Positions 1 to 13,400 of a stretch of 64,000 nt of DNA are shown here, piece after piece. Numbering within the stretch: position 1 is the stretch's first letter; each line of letters opens with the position of its first letter. A program made the translations under genes and the position numbers. This DNA comes from Rapana venosa (lineage: Eukaryota; Mollusca; Gastropoda; Neogastropoda; Muricidae), in NCBI GenBank assembly GCA_028751875.1, contig CM054135.1, forward strand, positions 63,214,429 through 63,278,428, in the 5' to 3' direction. A model generated the notes under the pieces. The model saw nothing but the letters and a program-made list of their open reading frames with translations. It was not told the DNA's origin and did not search any database.

Positions 1-1834
1 ATCTTTATAAAAACTAAAGACAGGCGAATGAATTGGTGAAAGAGAAAGTAAACCAGAATGAATCACAGAACATAGAAAAAGAGGGAAAGACAAGTGGTAA
101 ATGAGGGGAAACTTCCATAAGGTGTGGGAAACAATTTACAATGTAAGAAGTGTCAGGGGAAAAACTCCATAGTACAATCCGTCAGAATTTTGAGTTAATA
201 TTGGGTAATTAGTCCACACACACATACACACACTTAGTCTGAACACAATACACAAGCTACTCAAAAGTTTTAAGAAAATGAATCCAGTGAGAATAATTTG
301 TTTGATACTGATTGTATCAGCATACGAATAGGAAAAAAATAGTAAATATAATTTTGTAAAAAAAAGAATGTCTGACTCAAGCCAACATTAATATGTGAAA
401 TTCTCACCGATATGAAAGTGATAAAGAAATGCTGCTCTCACTCTACCACGCATATGAAAGATAAATGAACACAAAGGTAAAACACAGGAAGAAAAATTTA
501 CTTTCAAACATCATTCAACTCCATGTGAAGAATGACAATTACTCACGCATCTGAAACTCCAATATATTAAAGACATCGATCTTAACGCAGCATGTACACT
601 GATCTGTGCTGGTATATTATTCAGGGGGTTTTGTTGTTTTTTTTAGAACAAACTGATAATTCATAAATGTCTTTAAACAGACAAAATGCAGTAAAGCATA
701 AAACAATATAAGAGCAGACAAGTGAGACCTATACACCCAAGAACATGGGCAAAGCAAATTTTCAGTTAATCTAAAACATACACTGTTCTGGCTTTATTTT
801 CACTACAAGCCAAAACAGACAATAAAAAAATCTATGCACACATCAAGATAGTACAACGTAAGCAACATAATTGATCATGTATTGCATGTACAGTGAATTG
901 TGCACTCTCTTCTGCAAAGTGCATTGTAGCACAGGCAACACTGGCTTTGGTTGTTGGACCCCCACTCACATCTACAACTCCTTTCTCTTGACACACACAT
1001 ACATACATATTATAACATGTAACATAACTATGTCCTACCAGCCAGCTGTTAAAGCAAGTTTTAGTAAATGGGAAAGAGGTATGGGAACACAGAGAGAAGA
1101 GCAGATATATGCAGTGAGCAGGCGGGTAAGAGGAATAAGGATGTGGGAATGGATGGCAAAAGAAAGAGAGCAATAGAGAGAGAGAGAGGAGGGACGCAAG
1201 GACTTGAGGCAGGCAAAGAGAATGTGAGAGTGAGAGGTAGCGAAAGAAAGAAGTGGAGAAAAGGGAGTGGCGGTGAACATCACGTATCAGCTGACAAACT
1301 GGACAACCAACAGAAAGAAAGAGGGTGAGGTAAAGGAAGACTGATAAGAGTATCTCTCAGTCACTTTGCCTGCCTCTCTTTTTTCTTTTCATTGGTTGAC
1401 CAGTCTATCGACCTATCTCACATCCCCCTCTTGCTACCTTTTTCCTCACTCCCCTCTTTTAGTTTCTTGCATTCTCTTTGTCTTCCCTTACCCATCTTTC
1501 CTTCTATTTCCCTCTTCTTCCTACTCCTCCTTCTCTCTCTGTTGCTCCCTGTCTTTCTTCCTTTCATGCCTTCACCTCTCCTCAATTCCTCTCTTTCTGT
1601 ACTCCCACTAATTGCCTCCTCCCTTTTTTTTATTTTTTATCTCCCCACCCTCTTCCCTACTTACCAAAACTGCTCATACAGATAACAACAAAGTTGCACA
1701 GCATGGAATAATTTGTGAGAGTCTGAGGAGATAGAAGGGGTTGTGGATGTGGGTGGGGGTCCCAAACTATTCGTGTTACTTGTGTTTCGATGCATTTTGC
1801 ACGCGAGTGTTTCAATTCTTGAACAGATGCTTAT

Positions 1835-2058
1835 TTGTACTCACTCCGATGTGTGGATGAGCAGATTGCTGTAATTGTACTCACTCCGATGTGTGGATGA
1901 ACAGATTGCTGTAATTGTACTCACTCCGATGTGTGGATGAACAGATTGCTGTAATTGTACTCACTCCGATGTGTGGATGAACAGATTGCTGTAATTGTAC
2001 TCACTCCGATGTGTGGATGAACAGATTGCTGTAATTGTACTCACTCTGATGTGTGGAT
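1835..2058. repeat. 40-bp minisatellite, about 5.5 copies
   Basis: The unit contains TGTACTCACTCCGATGTGTG and GATGAACAGATTGCTGTAAT. Copies are nearly identical; the first has GAGCAG and the last is cut at GATAG. In the 3' flank of the SUN gene. Confidence 0.95.
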
Positions 2059-3038
2059 AGATTTTTATTGTGTCTTTGTTGATACTTGGCCAATCTTTAA
2101 GCTCAAAGATTTCAGATAAATCGAAAATTTGCTTCACCAAATGCCCGACTGTTAGGACAGAAAAAATGAGTTTCTTTCATATGTGGAATAGAAATTTTTA
2201 CAAGTGAAATATATTCTGTCTCCTTTCTTATTCTTTTCCGCTTTCATCTTTACTTTCTGACAACTTCAATGATATAGTTTGAGTACATTTGATCTTTCTG
2301 GACATCAAGACCAAAAACTTTCAGTATTGTATGGAAGTCAGATAACTAGGAAATATCAAGGTCTATATACAACGATAGCACCATTTCCAGTAATGGGGGA
2401 TGATTTTCACAACACTCCACACACACATCTAAATTAGAATTAAAATAAAATGATCAAAATAAACAATGATATGACAAGCATACAAGCAGTCCCTGAAACA
2501 AGGTCAGATCTCAAGTTTTTGACATTCCAGAAATACAAGTGAAACCAAAATAGAAACAGTCTGACAACAGGAAGATCATGCACCAACTATAGGTTACACT
2601 CACACAGGTCTCTCAAAACACAAACAAGTCTAGATTCAAAATGTTTCATTCAACTGTGTCTTCTACGACAAATAAACAGCTTACAGTTCTTTAGAACATC
2701 TGACAATGCTATAAGTCTTCATTTGAAAAATCCACATCAAAATAATGAAATCTTCCAATCCCCCCCCCCCCCCCCCCCCCAAGTTTTGTATACAGTGTAC
2801 ATTGTAGATACTCTGAATGACTCACACATGCAAAGCCACCAAGGCTCAAACCCTATTCCATGTAAAATTCTGGTCTACATGGGATGTACAGCTAGATCCA
2901 GTACAAATTACCCTAAAGTTTAAAAGTAACAAAGGTTGTTATTTCTACATATCAACCTGACTACATGCACAAAGGCTTTGTCCTCTGAAGGAATGCACGT
3001 TTAAGTCAGTGAGCCCACAAAATAATCTCTTGCCAGCT

Positions 3039-3044
3039 TTTATT
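3039..3044 (-). promoter_or_regulatory. Candidate polyadenylation signal AATAAA for the SUN gene
   Basis: This is the first minus-strand AATAAA I find after the stop codon, about 1.28 kb downstream. If used, the 3' UTR would be 1.3 kb. Nothing else confirms it. Confidence 0.25.
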
Positions 3045-4326
3045 TCCGCACTCCATAAAGTAACTTACTGCAACAGCAATTATTCTTCAGAATATATGAC
3101 AGCCCTAACGTCTTAACTTTACACTCACAAAAATTACTGAATTAAAACCTTACTACCCTTAAACATGACAACCTTTCCTGCAGAACAGAAGGTTAAACCT
3201 AGCAGATTCACAACATGAAAAATAAATGTATACAGATGACAACACAAGTACAGCAAAATCTCCTGTAGCTGTTTACACAAATCTACACACAAGAGTATAT
3301 GACAGCTCGTTTTACAGGGGAAAGGAATGCTACAATACAAATGCACAGCAAGCCGCAGATAAATGAGATCAAATTACTTGATATAAAACACACACTTAAA
3401 CAACAGAATAAGCACATCAACACCTGGACCAATGTTTGTAGGCTGAACGAGACAGGACAAGTTTTTGGAGATGAGAGCAATGAGGTGGCAATGGAACAGT
3501 AATGTGAAGAGGATGGTGATGGTCATAAGATTGTCCCATGACATTTGAGAGACTGGGATGTGTTAATTTAACAGTCATGTGCTACACCCACACAGGCATG
3601 TAAGCACACATGAAACTCCATCAAGATTCAACGATTTCAAGTATTTTATAACACTGCTGCCATAATTGTTCTTTTTTACAGACATATGGGTATAACATAC
3701 CACAAAAGCTGACACATAAACAGGCACATATCTTTATAAATATCTGCTAGATGTTATATACAATATCCAAGCATATATACATTACAATTTTCTTTTAAAA
3801 TCACTCTACTTCATTTGAAGCACAATTGGAATAATGTTTACCAAAAGAAAAAAAAAGTCCCCAAAAAGGAAGAAGAAAGGAGAAAAAAAAAAGAAAAGAA
3901 TGCCAAGAATCTAAAACCAGCAGAATACCATGTTTAAATATATGCAAAGAATAAAAAAAATAAAAATTAAAAAACTATAAAAAAACCCCACCACAACACA
4001 GTCTATCTTTTGAACATACTGAGTATAACCACTGCGCGAGTTCTGTTGCACTTTTCTTCCACCATTCAGTTTTCAAAACCTCACCAATGGTCGATGTAAG
4101 AAGAAAGAAATAAGATGGTCTTTTCAATGGGAAAACAGAAATCTCATTTTCTTTTTCAAAGTCAACAAGAGAAAACAAAGGACGAAGAGTCTTACATTCG
4201 ATGGGAAATATAACTGGTTAGAGGCAACGCTCCACCAGAAGGCCTAATGGTACAATCTGGGAAGTATTCCAAGTTTTTGATCCAGCTTTTACACCGATTC
4301 TGATTTCCAGGACAGAGGTGAGATTC

Positions 4327-4446
4327 TCAGTTGTGTTCTTGAGGTAAGCCATGGACCCTGAATCTGTACAAGCACGTGTACTCTTCATGTCCATGGTTGC
4401 TTGTAACCCGCAGTTCTATGAAGAGAAAAATGCCTGGTTCTTCCAT
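4327..4446 (-). CDS. SUN1: SUN gene exon 27 (end of SUN domain and stop codon)
   Basis: 40 codons including stop: [20 protein letters not shown], then [19 protein letters not shown]. The YTC(I/L)YRFRVHG ending is diagnostic for SUN proteins; both tyrosines that line the KASH pocket are kept. The acceptor tgtttcag joins in phase 0; a nearer AG (cttcatag) would break the frame. Stop TGA at 4327-4329. Confidence 0.96.
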   Translation of the reverse strand: MEEPGIFLFIELRVTSNHGHEEYTCLYRFRVHGLPQEHN

Positions 4447-7400
4447 CTGAAACAGTAACCATTTTGTGATCTTAGCTTCTCATATTTTCAAAAACTATAA
4501 GTAGCTGAAATTAAAATTCTGAAATGATGAAAAAAGGACTAAACCCCCCCAAAAAAGACAAATATAACTCTTTTTTCCCACAAGGAAGTAAACACTCAGA
4601 ATAATACATTTTCAAAACAACAAAAAATCCTAAATACAGTAATGATTTTAGTGTGTGTGTATGTCTGCGCGTGCACCCACTCATCCATGTGCGCATACAA
4701 GCATGTGCATGTAAGTTTACACAAGTGTGTACTAATCATTATGGAGCCTTATGAAACTCTCTTTTAGTCATAAAAGGAGCAACAAAAAACAAAAGAGTTT
4801 CATTCATGTTTTCTTACTGAAACCTATTGCCCGAGAAAGCTACTGCCCAATCTTCTAGGCCTCGTGTAATAAGTAACAACTGATGACACACACTTTGTGC
4901 ACAGTGACAAAGATCTTTCTGGACCCCTTACTTAAGACCATTACAGCCTGAACTGTTTGATGTCAACAACTGAGGTTACTGTGCCATCAGTTTTCTACAA
5001 AATGAATACTTAATATCAGTTGAAGCACAGTTACGCCACTGGGTTCTTTCAAACAGATCAGTGTTCTACAAAATGCAGACTTAGTATCAGTTGAAGCACA
5101 GTTATGCCACTTAAATCTTTCAAAAAGAGAAAACTCAACTGTAATCACACCTAAAATTCTTTAACTAAAAAAGGACATTAAAAAAAAAAGTCATGCCCTA
5201 CTGAATCTAATCCAATTCCAGAAGCCCATTATAGATACGTCTGCATTCAGGGCACTTCCTACTTGATATTCATAACACCCTATGTAAAAGGAGTCCCAGA
5301 TAATGATGAAGAAATGTCAGATTAACATCCGATCTGATCCAACCCGACTCTAGAAACCCAATGAGGGCAGCTATCTGCATACCGATCAATTTAAGTTGAT
5401 TGTTAAAATCTAAACTTTATCTTAAAATGTGTCAAAAGCCTCAAACTGGAGAAAATCTTAAGGAGCATCATAAAAACAGATTCTGCTCTAAACATCAAAT
5501 TCAATGAATATGGAAGACAAACTTACCTGCACTTTGAAGTGCTGCATGGGCATTCCCTCAGCATCATACTGGTACTCTCCCAGGATAACACCTTCTGTGT
5601 CACTTTCTGAGCTCAACCCCTGAAATATCAAAATAAAATATGATTAATTTACTGTATACAGGTGTGTGTGAATATGTAAAAGAAAAATAATGAATCAAAA
5701 AGCACGAAACACACACCCACTACACACCATTTAAACAAAATCCAACAGCTTAATAAATCTAGGAGACCCACTGCGAACCACTCACCAGAACAATAAAGTT
5801 CTTTGGCGCACTTCTGTTGTTTCCAAAAATGGACTGGGACTTGGCGATGTGCTCCAAGGTGAACATGGTGGGCTTGATGGGAACAGCCAGCTGAACCACC
5901 ACCGACCCCTCCTGACCCTCAAACGGCCAACAGTTGCCTGGCAGGACCTCAGGCTGCACACATTTCAATACAACACCATTTTCAGAAAACCAAAACTAGC
6001 AAATGCCAGAGTATTGTTTGATGGCTGCACCCATTACAATATTGATTCTAGGATTTCAAAAGAGGGGACACAAGAGCCCCCTAAAATGGAAAAATAAATG
6101 GACATTAAAATGAAATCTTACAATCTACCCCTCCCCACTATCTACCCTTCTGCCCACTCCCACCCTCCTATTCACACATGGACAGGCCAACCTTCCCAGC
6201 TCCACCAAACAATATGTGAAAACACTGTATTCATCATCAACAGCCAGTCAACTATTTGGCTAATATAGCAGACAAGTTGGAGTCAGAGAAAAAAAAAGTA
6301 TTTTGTGTGATCTTAACATTTATTACTATTCTTGCTTTCCTTTCTCCTAAATACCAGACATTTTCCATACATTGGTTACGATTCAAAATCAGCGTTGTAA
6401 CATTGAATTGGCCAGTGCATAAAGCAAAGTACAAGTTCTTGACGAGGTGACAAAGAGAAAATTGTCTTTAACTGCCAGATTTAAACTCGGGCCCTCTGTT
6501 ACTGAAACATATATCTAAACTTTCAAATTGCTCACCATCTTTGTTTCCGAAGTAAAGTGCAACAGTGGTAAAAGGGAAACAGTAGTTACATAGAACTGAC
6601 GTGCAAAAAATCAATGATATCTACAAAAAATGGTGCTTGGTTTTGTAAAATTTAAATATTGGTTAAACACACAGCAGCCACGATGGCACAACTGTTGTTC
6701 AGTGATGCTGCCTTTATTTTGTGTGCTCAACAGGGCGCATTACATGAATTTTATTCGGCCCAGAAGATAAAATGTGAGATTCCTGCAGCCTAGAATCAAC
6801 ACTGCACTCCGTAACAAGATACTTTTGAAAAATCAACACACACACAAACACAAGAGTATTCTTAGGTGATGAATAACAGGTAGGCTTGTAAGAAACAAAA
6901 GCAGACAATGCAAAAGGAGGAAATTTATTTGGCAATTAATGATAGGACTTTATATTTCAAACAGGGATGAGCAACTTGCTCCAGGAAGAAATCATGCACA
7001 GAAAGAACTGAAACAAGTACTATTCAAAGCACAATCACATACATATAGAGTATACATACACTAAACATCAACAGAACAAAGATTAAAAGAAGGTTATGGC
7101 CAAAAAAATTGATATAAACAATGTGATTATCAACCTGATAGCTGATCATCCCATTGACAATTTTAACGTTTACATATTTGTTTACATATTCTTTTTAAGG
7201 ATTTGTTTTTACATTTTACAAGTCGAACATTACACACACATCCCCTATCCACAAAACTTCTAGTAAATTGTAAAAAAAAAGAAGCAAGAAATCAATCTTC
7301 AGCCAAAAAATGAAATGAATGAATATATGGACAGAAAGATAGATAGAGAAATAAATTCATTAAAAATATCAGTGAATAAAACAAAAAAAATCATACACTC

Positions 7401-10400
7401 ACCTGAATAACTGTTCTGGGACCATTAACTGTATAGTAGAGGGGGATTCCCCAAACTTTGACAGTGGCCGCTCGCTTGCTGTAGGTTTTGGAACACCTGA
7501 TGTTCACCACACTTCCACCTACACATATTCGAAGTAAAGCACTGTTCACACTTTCCTTAAAAGAACAACAAAAGCCATTCAGATTACCAGTCATCTAGAA
7601 TAATTCCAGCCTTCCACGTGAAAACTGTCACCTTACACAAGCTCGGATAGTAACTCAATTCATACTGCAACCATGTATTGTTTCAGATAGTGATATTTAA
7701 TGGAATTTTACCAATGATGGGATGGGAAAGCCTAGTGGTTAGAGCATTGTGCACATGATCTCACAATCAAGGTACCCACTTTGAGGGAATTTTTCTCCCG
7801 GACTATCTCTATCCACCCCCCCACCCTTTTGATAAGACTACAATGCAAGACAAATACTTTTATCTTGAAAACTCCAGTGGCAGAAATTCACACTTTAAAC
7901 AGAGGTCCCATGTGCAAAGATATGCAGAACATCTTACGCACACATTAAACCCTGTCCTGCCTTTCTGAAGAGTAGGCCATTGAGTGCTGGTAATGGCTGA
8001 TAATTTTTTTTTTTTTTAAAACATGCACACTGGTGTTGTGTTTAGACATTGTCCCAAACAAAGCCAGAGCATAGCTACCTCAATAGTAAGCCAAAATAGT
8101 CACATACACATGAATGAATGTGTAACAATCACAGGTCTGCTGACCTGAAACCTACCAGTTGATTCTAAGGCATAGTCTGGTAGGTCCATCTTGTCTGCAC
8201 TGTACTTCAACAGAGCAGCATCAATCAGACCCTGGATTTCCTGGAAAACATATCACACACACACACACACAATTAGTTGTATAGCACAGCAAAGAGATTA
8301 TAGTTCAACTTCCCCATCACACACAAAATGTCCTCAGTGCGAGATTTAAAAATTTTTTTTTTTAGAAGGGTTTATTTGTTCCTAGAAATAAGCTTCTTTG
8401 CAAAGTTTTTGAATGTTATTATCCTCAAAACCATTGGCTCAAAAAGAAAGGAATTATAGTATTTACTCAACTTCAAAGAAACAACAAAATATATGGAGAG
8501 AAAAAAGATGTCTGTTAAATGATTAACAGAGGCAGGATACTGGACGTCACAAACTGAGCAGTGCAAATGACCACAGAAGAAGAAAGCCAACAACAGAACT
8601 GAAACAGCATTAAGAAAAGAAGATGATAGAAAGAAGCAAAAAAATCAATTTAAAACAAACAAACAAAAAAAGACCCCAACAAAATAAACACAATCAATCA
8701 AAATAAAAGTACATCACCCCCCCTCCCCCGAAAGAATGCAAAAGTTAAAAAAAAGAAAAGGGTAAGATAGAAGATGAATATCAAATTTTTATTTCATCCA
8801 TCAAGCATAAGTTACTTTAAGTAAAGGAAAATGTATATCCAGCACTGCAAACGTCTTTCAAACATATGGCAATAACTGTGAAGGAAAATTTACATCCAGC
8901 ACTGCAAATGTTTGAAAGCATAAAGCTAACACGAAATAAGGCAAACAATAAAATCAATCAATACCAATTAACCACCACGTACTATCTGCCAGCTCTGTAA
9001 TACTCACTTGTTCATGTACCTGGTCCACTGCCCCTTGATGTTTCTCAGCCAGCATCCGCCCAACCTCTCCACGTATCATGGCCAGCAGTGCTGCCTCATC
9101 CTTGCAGCATTTTTCTGACAGAGCCACAATGTCCGTGCTTGAGGTCTGGGAAGTCTGTACCATAGTCCTCAAATCAGCGATGGTCAATTCCATGTTTGCA
9201 AGCTTCGCTTCAAAGCCCTCTCGCTCTTGGGTCTTCTGAGCTTTCAGTTTTTCCTCCATGTTATCTCGTACTGCATAAATTGCTCTGCAAGTAGACAAGA
9301 GACATGTAAAAGTTTGCTGGAATCTTCGTAAATTGTGGTGAAAAAAACACACCAACCCCCCCCCCCCCCCCCCCCCCACCTATAACATGTACTGATAATT
9401 TCATCATAAAAAGTATGATCTACACTTTATTGAGTCATTTCAGTACTAAGGGCAAAACTTTTTTCAGTCACAATATTTTTGGTTTTTGTTCCTGGGCCAT
9501 CACGGAACAAAACAAAGTTCTATGGTCAGTGATCATTCTAGTCTACTACATCCATTCTGCACAGGGAATTCAGAGGCGTCTACTCTATATATTCACTTCA
9601 GAAGTCACTAAAAGCATTCAACATAAAGGGCATTTTTACACTCCAGTCTGACAAAAATTCAGTTCTTGAGAAACAAACACAAAAACCTAATATGATACCA
9701 TTCTCAATTTCACTGTCTGTATTTTCATTCAATTTGTTTCATTCCTTGGGTAAAGCTCCAGGGTTTACCAATGATGAGATTTTGCGTAAGCAACTCTGCC
9801 CACCATCAAGGAAACTGCCTTCTGACTTTGGGGATGATGTCTAGACATGACATCAGTGGGCATGCGCTTGTTTTCAAATTTGGTCATCCATTTCTACTAG
9901 CATACAATTCTTCTGAAAAGAAGAGGGTGTTTTATTATGTGCGCAAGAAGTTTTGCATACATTCATAAACAAGACCTCATTTGTTGTCTCATCCAAAGGT
10001 TTTTTCAGGAGTCGAGTCAATACTGATCTTAAACTCCATTGTGGTAGCTCAAACCTGCGTCATCAGATTGTGAGCTCAACCCTCTGAAACTATCCCCCCA
10101 CCCCCTGCTTCTTATTCAACTAAATATTTTCACTGATTTTAAAATCAAATACAATATACATGAACTTACGCCATCAGTTGTTCTTTGAGGCTTGCCAGGT
10201 CATCTTCACTGAGCTGAAGACACAAAAGAAAAAAGATCAGGAATAATCATTTCCACTATAAGCATTTTAAAATACAAATAAATACAAGAAGTGTTCAATA
10301 TTATGTGATTGGAGCGTGAATGAGTGAATAAAGGAATAAATGTAAGTGTGTCTGTGAGTGTAGCTATATCAGTATATACCCATCATTCTATTCATCCTCA

Positions 10401-13400
10401 ACACACAAACCCATATGCACACACTTTACTGCTAGTGTGCACACATTATTTCAAAGATATGGAGTGAAAGATGAATGACTAAAGACTTCTAAGGACTATA
10501 TGAATCCCGGCAAGAGTACATTACAAATGCATTTGGCATGATTGTGTTCACATGAGGGTTATATGGGCCTGCACAAACTAGATTTTGAATGTGAAGTGCA
10601 TATCAGTGCTAAGTACAACAAAAGACAAAACTCTAAGAAACCATAGTGGTAATGATTCCAAAAATCGACTTCTTCATACCTTGCCCTGGTTGACAAATCC
10701 AGCCAGCTGTCCTTCCAGGGCGTCTAAACGCAAACTGGCATTCTGCAACATGTAACAAGTGGCCATGACACAGCAACCTCATTCTTTAATAAAATACATT
10801 TAGTACATTACCTTTTGTGTGTGTCTTTAAAGTTATAAACAAGAAAAGTAACATTTATTGTTCTTAAAGGCAGTAAGGGAAACAAGTGTGAAACTAATAA
10901 AGAAAAATAATGCCCAAACTTCTTAATCATACATCCTGTGTACAAACATGCATCTATGACAGAAATAATGTGCAACACAAAATGACTTTATATAAAGGAA
11001 TGAACAAGCATTCTTATCATATACATGCTTTACAAAATGATCAGACAGACAACAGTTCTTTTGCGGGGGTGGGGGGGGAGGCGGGATGTTAATTTAAAGT
11101 TGAAGCCTGGAATTAATTTTTTAAACAATATCATCAATTAATAAATAATAGCTGCACATGAACACTGAGAGCTCCTACATACTTGTGCTTTGTTCTGCAG
11201 GTCTGCCAGCTGTTGTTGCACAGAGTCCAGTCGCAGTCTAGCATCTTCCTGACTCACTTTCAGGGCATCCTGCAACAATCCCCAAAATACACATTGTGAA
11301 CATCCATGTAACTTTACAGATTCTACACCAGTGTTCCCAGTGGAAAGTAAACTGGAAATATGGATCAGTAAAAGACAAGTTCTGATTGAAAATACATGAG
11401 TTTGAGAAGGCTATTCATATGTTGCACACACATGAGGACACACACACACATGCGGACACACACACATTGTCATAGTCAAAGCTTCCACAAACAAAGGAAA
11501 AAGGTTTTCAGCAAAAGGCTCAAATAAAACACAAAAAAATACTTTTTAATATTTCTTTCTGGACTTCCTCCCTGTCCCCAACTTATTTCTTTTTTTTAAC
11601 CCTAGTGGCGCGGTTCCCGGAATATTCCGGTAAAGGCGGGTCTAGGCTGTGTGGCGGATCCCGGAATATTCCGGGATGATGTGGGTGATCATAGTTGAAA
11701 GCTTACTTTCGCTTTCAAAGGTCAGCCAATGAATGTTAAGGCCGTTGTAGGCCCGCAGAAAGGGGTGAAGGTCGTTTGACACACACAAGCAACGAAGAAT
11801 CTGATTGGTTAAGAGTGTATTTTAATTTTTTTTTCAGACCAGCCGAGATCGTCTTCAACAAAAATGGCGGCCAGCGTTTGCACTAGAATTTCTTCAAGCG
11901 TTTTTCGAGCTTTTTTACAAAATTGACAGCAAGGAGGAGTTTTAGAGGCTGGATTTGGTTGAAATAAACAATGAGAGAGACGATGAGGTAAGGATTGTGG
12001 AATATTTTTGAAAAACTTGGTAAAAATCGATCGCGATCGGACTGAATCGAGCGGTGCTAGTTTTGCTGGATGGACTTCTTCGATACTCGGCGATTTCGAC
12101 GTCACAGATTGTTTTACTTTATTTTGACGCAACGAGGCTTCGAAATAACTGTTGTTGAGTCAAATCGCTATGCTGCTGAGTACTTTGCATCACATGAAAT
12201 CAAGCGATCTTTGTATTTTTGTCATAGAAAGCCACCACTTCGCGCATTCCGCCATGACGGTCGCGATGGCGTCGATCCTGTCGCTGAACTTTTCTGAGTA
12301 TTTGGTGACCGATAAAGCGATACAAACTCCTTATTTTTTGAAAACTGATGTCAAGAAATAGTGTTTACCTAATCATAACATTTATGCACCGCAAGAACTT
12401 TGCTTATCGTGTTAAAATCGATCCGGGGCCCTGACAGTGGAACAGCGATCGGTAGTGTGCACATGATTTTTTTTTTTTTGATTGTTTTTTTACATAATCA
12501 TAAACACTACACACTATTATAAAATTATACTCATTTAAAAGCATATTATCTCTTCTTTCCAGTGATCTATAGCTTAACACATTTAATTCAGTTTTATATA
12601 TCAATATCAAGGGTTGTTTGAGCCCACCCTGCTCCAAAACAATGCTAGCCAATGTTAATTCAGCCAATAGAAGTGAGGCTTGTTGCTGTTTATTTAGCGC
12701 TACTAGGGTTAAAACACAGATAACACATATGATAGTCCTATTCAACTAATCTTACAATCACAGAAAGTAGAACTTCCCTGAAAACATAACACTTACCTGT
12801 CCTGCTGTGTTCCCCTCCTCAACTATGTTCACCAGACTGAGTCGCAGTGATTCCAGCTGAGGGGTAAGCAGTCCTGCCAGCAGAGCCTTAATTTCTGATT
12901 CAGTAAGCCACTCGCGTTTCTCCTCCTTCTGCAGCTGCACTAAGATATGCTGCACTCGTTCATTGAGGTCTGTGCTCTGCAACATGAAAGGTTAAGAATT
13001 CTAAATAGCTGCTCCAAGACCAGAAAACAGTCAATGCATGACATTCTACATCAAACAGCTCATGACAGACACATCTACTGTTTGATATTAGATACACCCA
13101 TTACACCAAAGTCTCATGCACTGGGCCTGACTTGTCAGCAGGTGCTTAGTGTCAGTGCAATGTATTTTGGCTCATAGGACAGACAAGAACAGCTACTGTC
13201 TGAGAGTTCAAAGAAAAAAGAAAGATACACCCATAAGTATTATTTGCATAATCACAAAGGGAGTGCACCAGCTCTATAACACTGTAAGCCTAGATTTACC
13301 ATGCCCATTATAAATTCATCAACAGTTGTTAGCTGAGTAAATGCTGATCCAGGGACAGGAGATGGGATAATAACACTAAAATGCGGACAGCTGGACTGTC

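Larger units (their letters stand above)
1..4326. other. 3' flank / possible 3' UTR of the SUN gene, no recognised gene
   Basis: AT-rich DNA with a purine-rich block (about 1060-1330), a pyrimidine-rich block (1370-1680), the 40-bp minisatellite and a poly-C run (2761). Open frames here follow the base composition and show no protein family. Confidence 0.7.

Noticed and set aside
1366..1711. Ser/Leu/Pro-rich open frames
   Set aside because: Pyrimidine-rich low-complexity DNA read in several frames at once.
1835..2058. Possible CRISPR array
   Set aside because: The 40-bp units are directly adjacent with no variable spacers, and the genome is eukaryotic. The same holds for 13431-13952.
4387..4421. 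Alternative start of the last exon at the acceptor cttcatag (4416)
   Set aside because: It would shift the frame relative to exon 26; the upstream acceptor at 4447 restores a full SUN domain.
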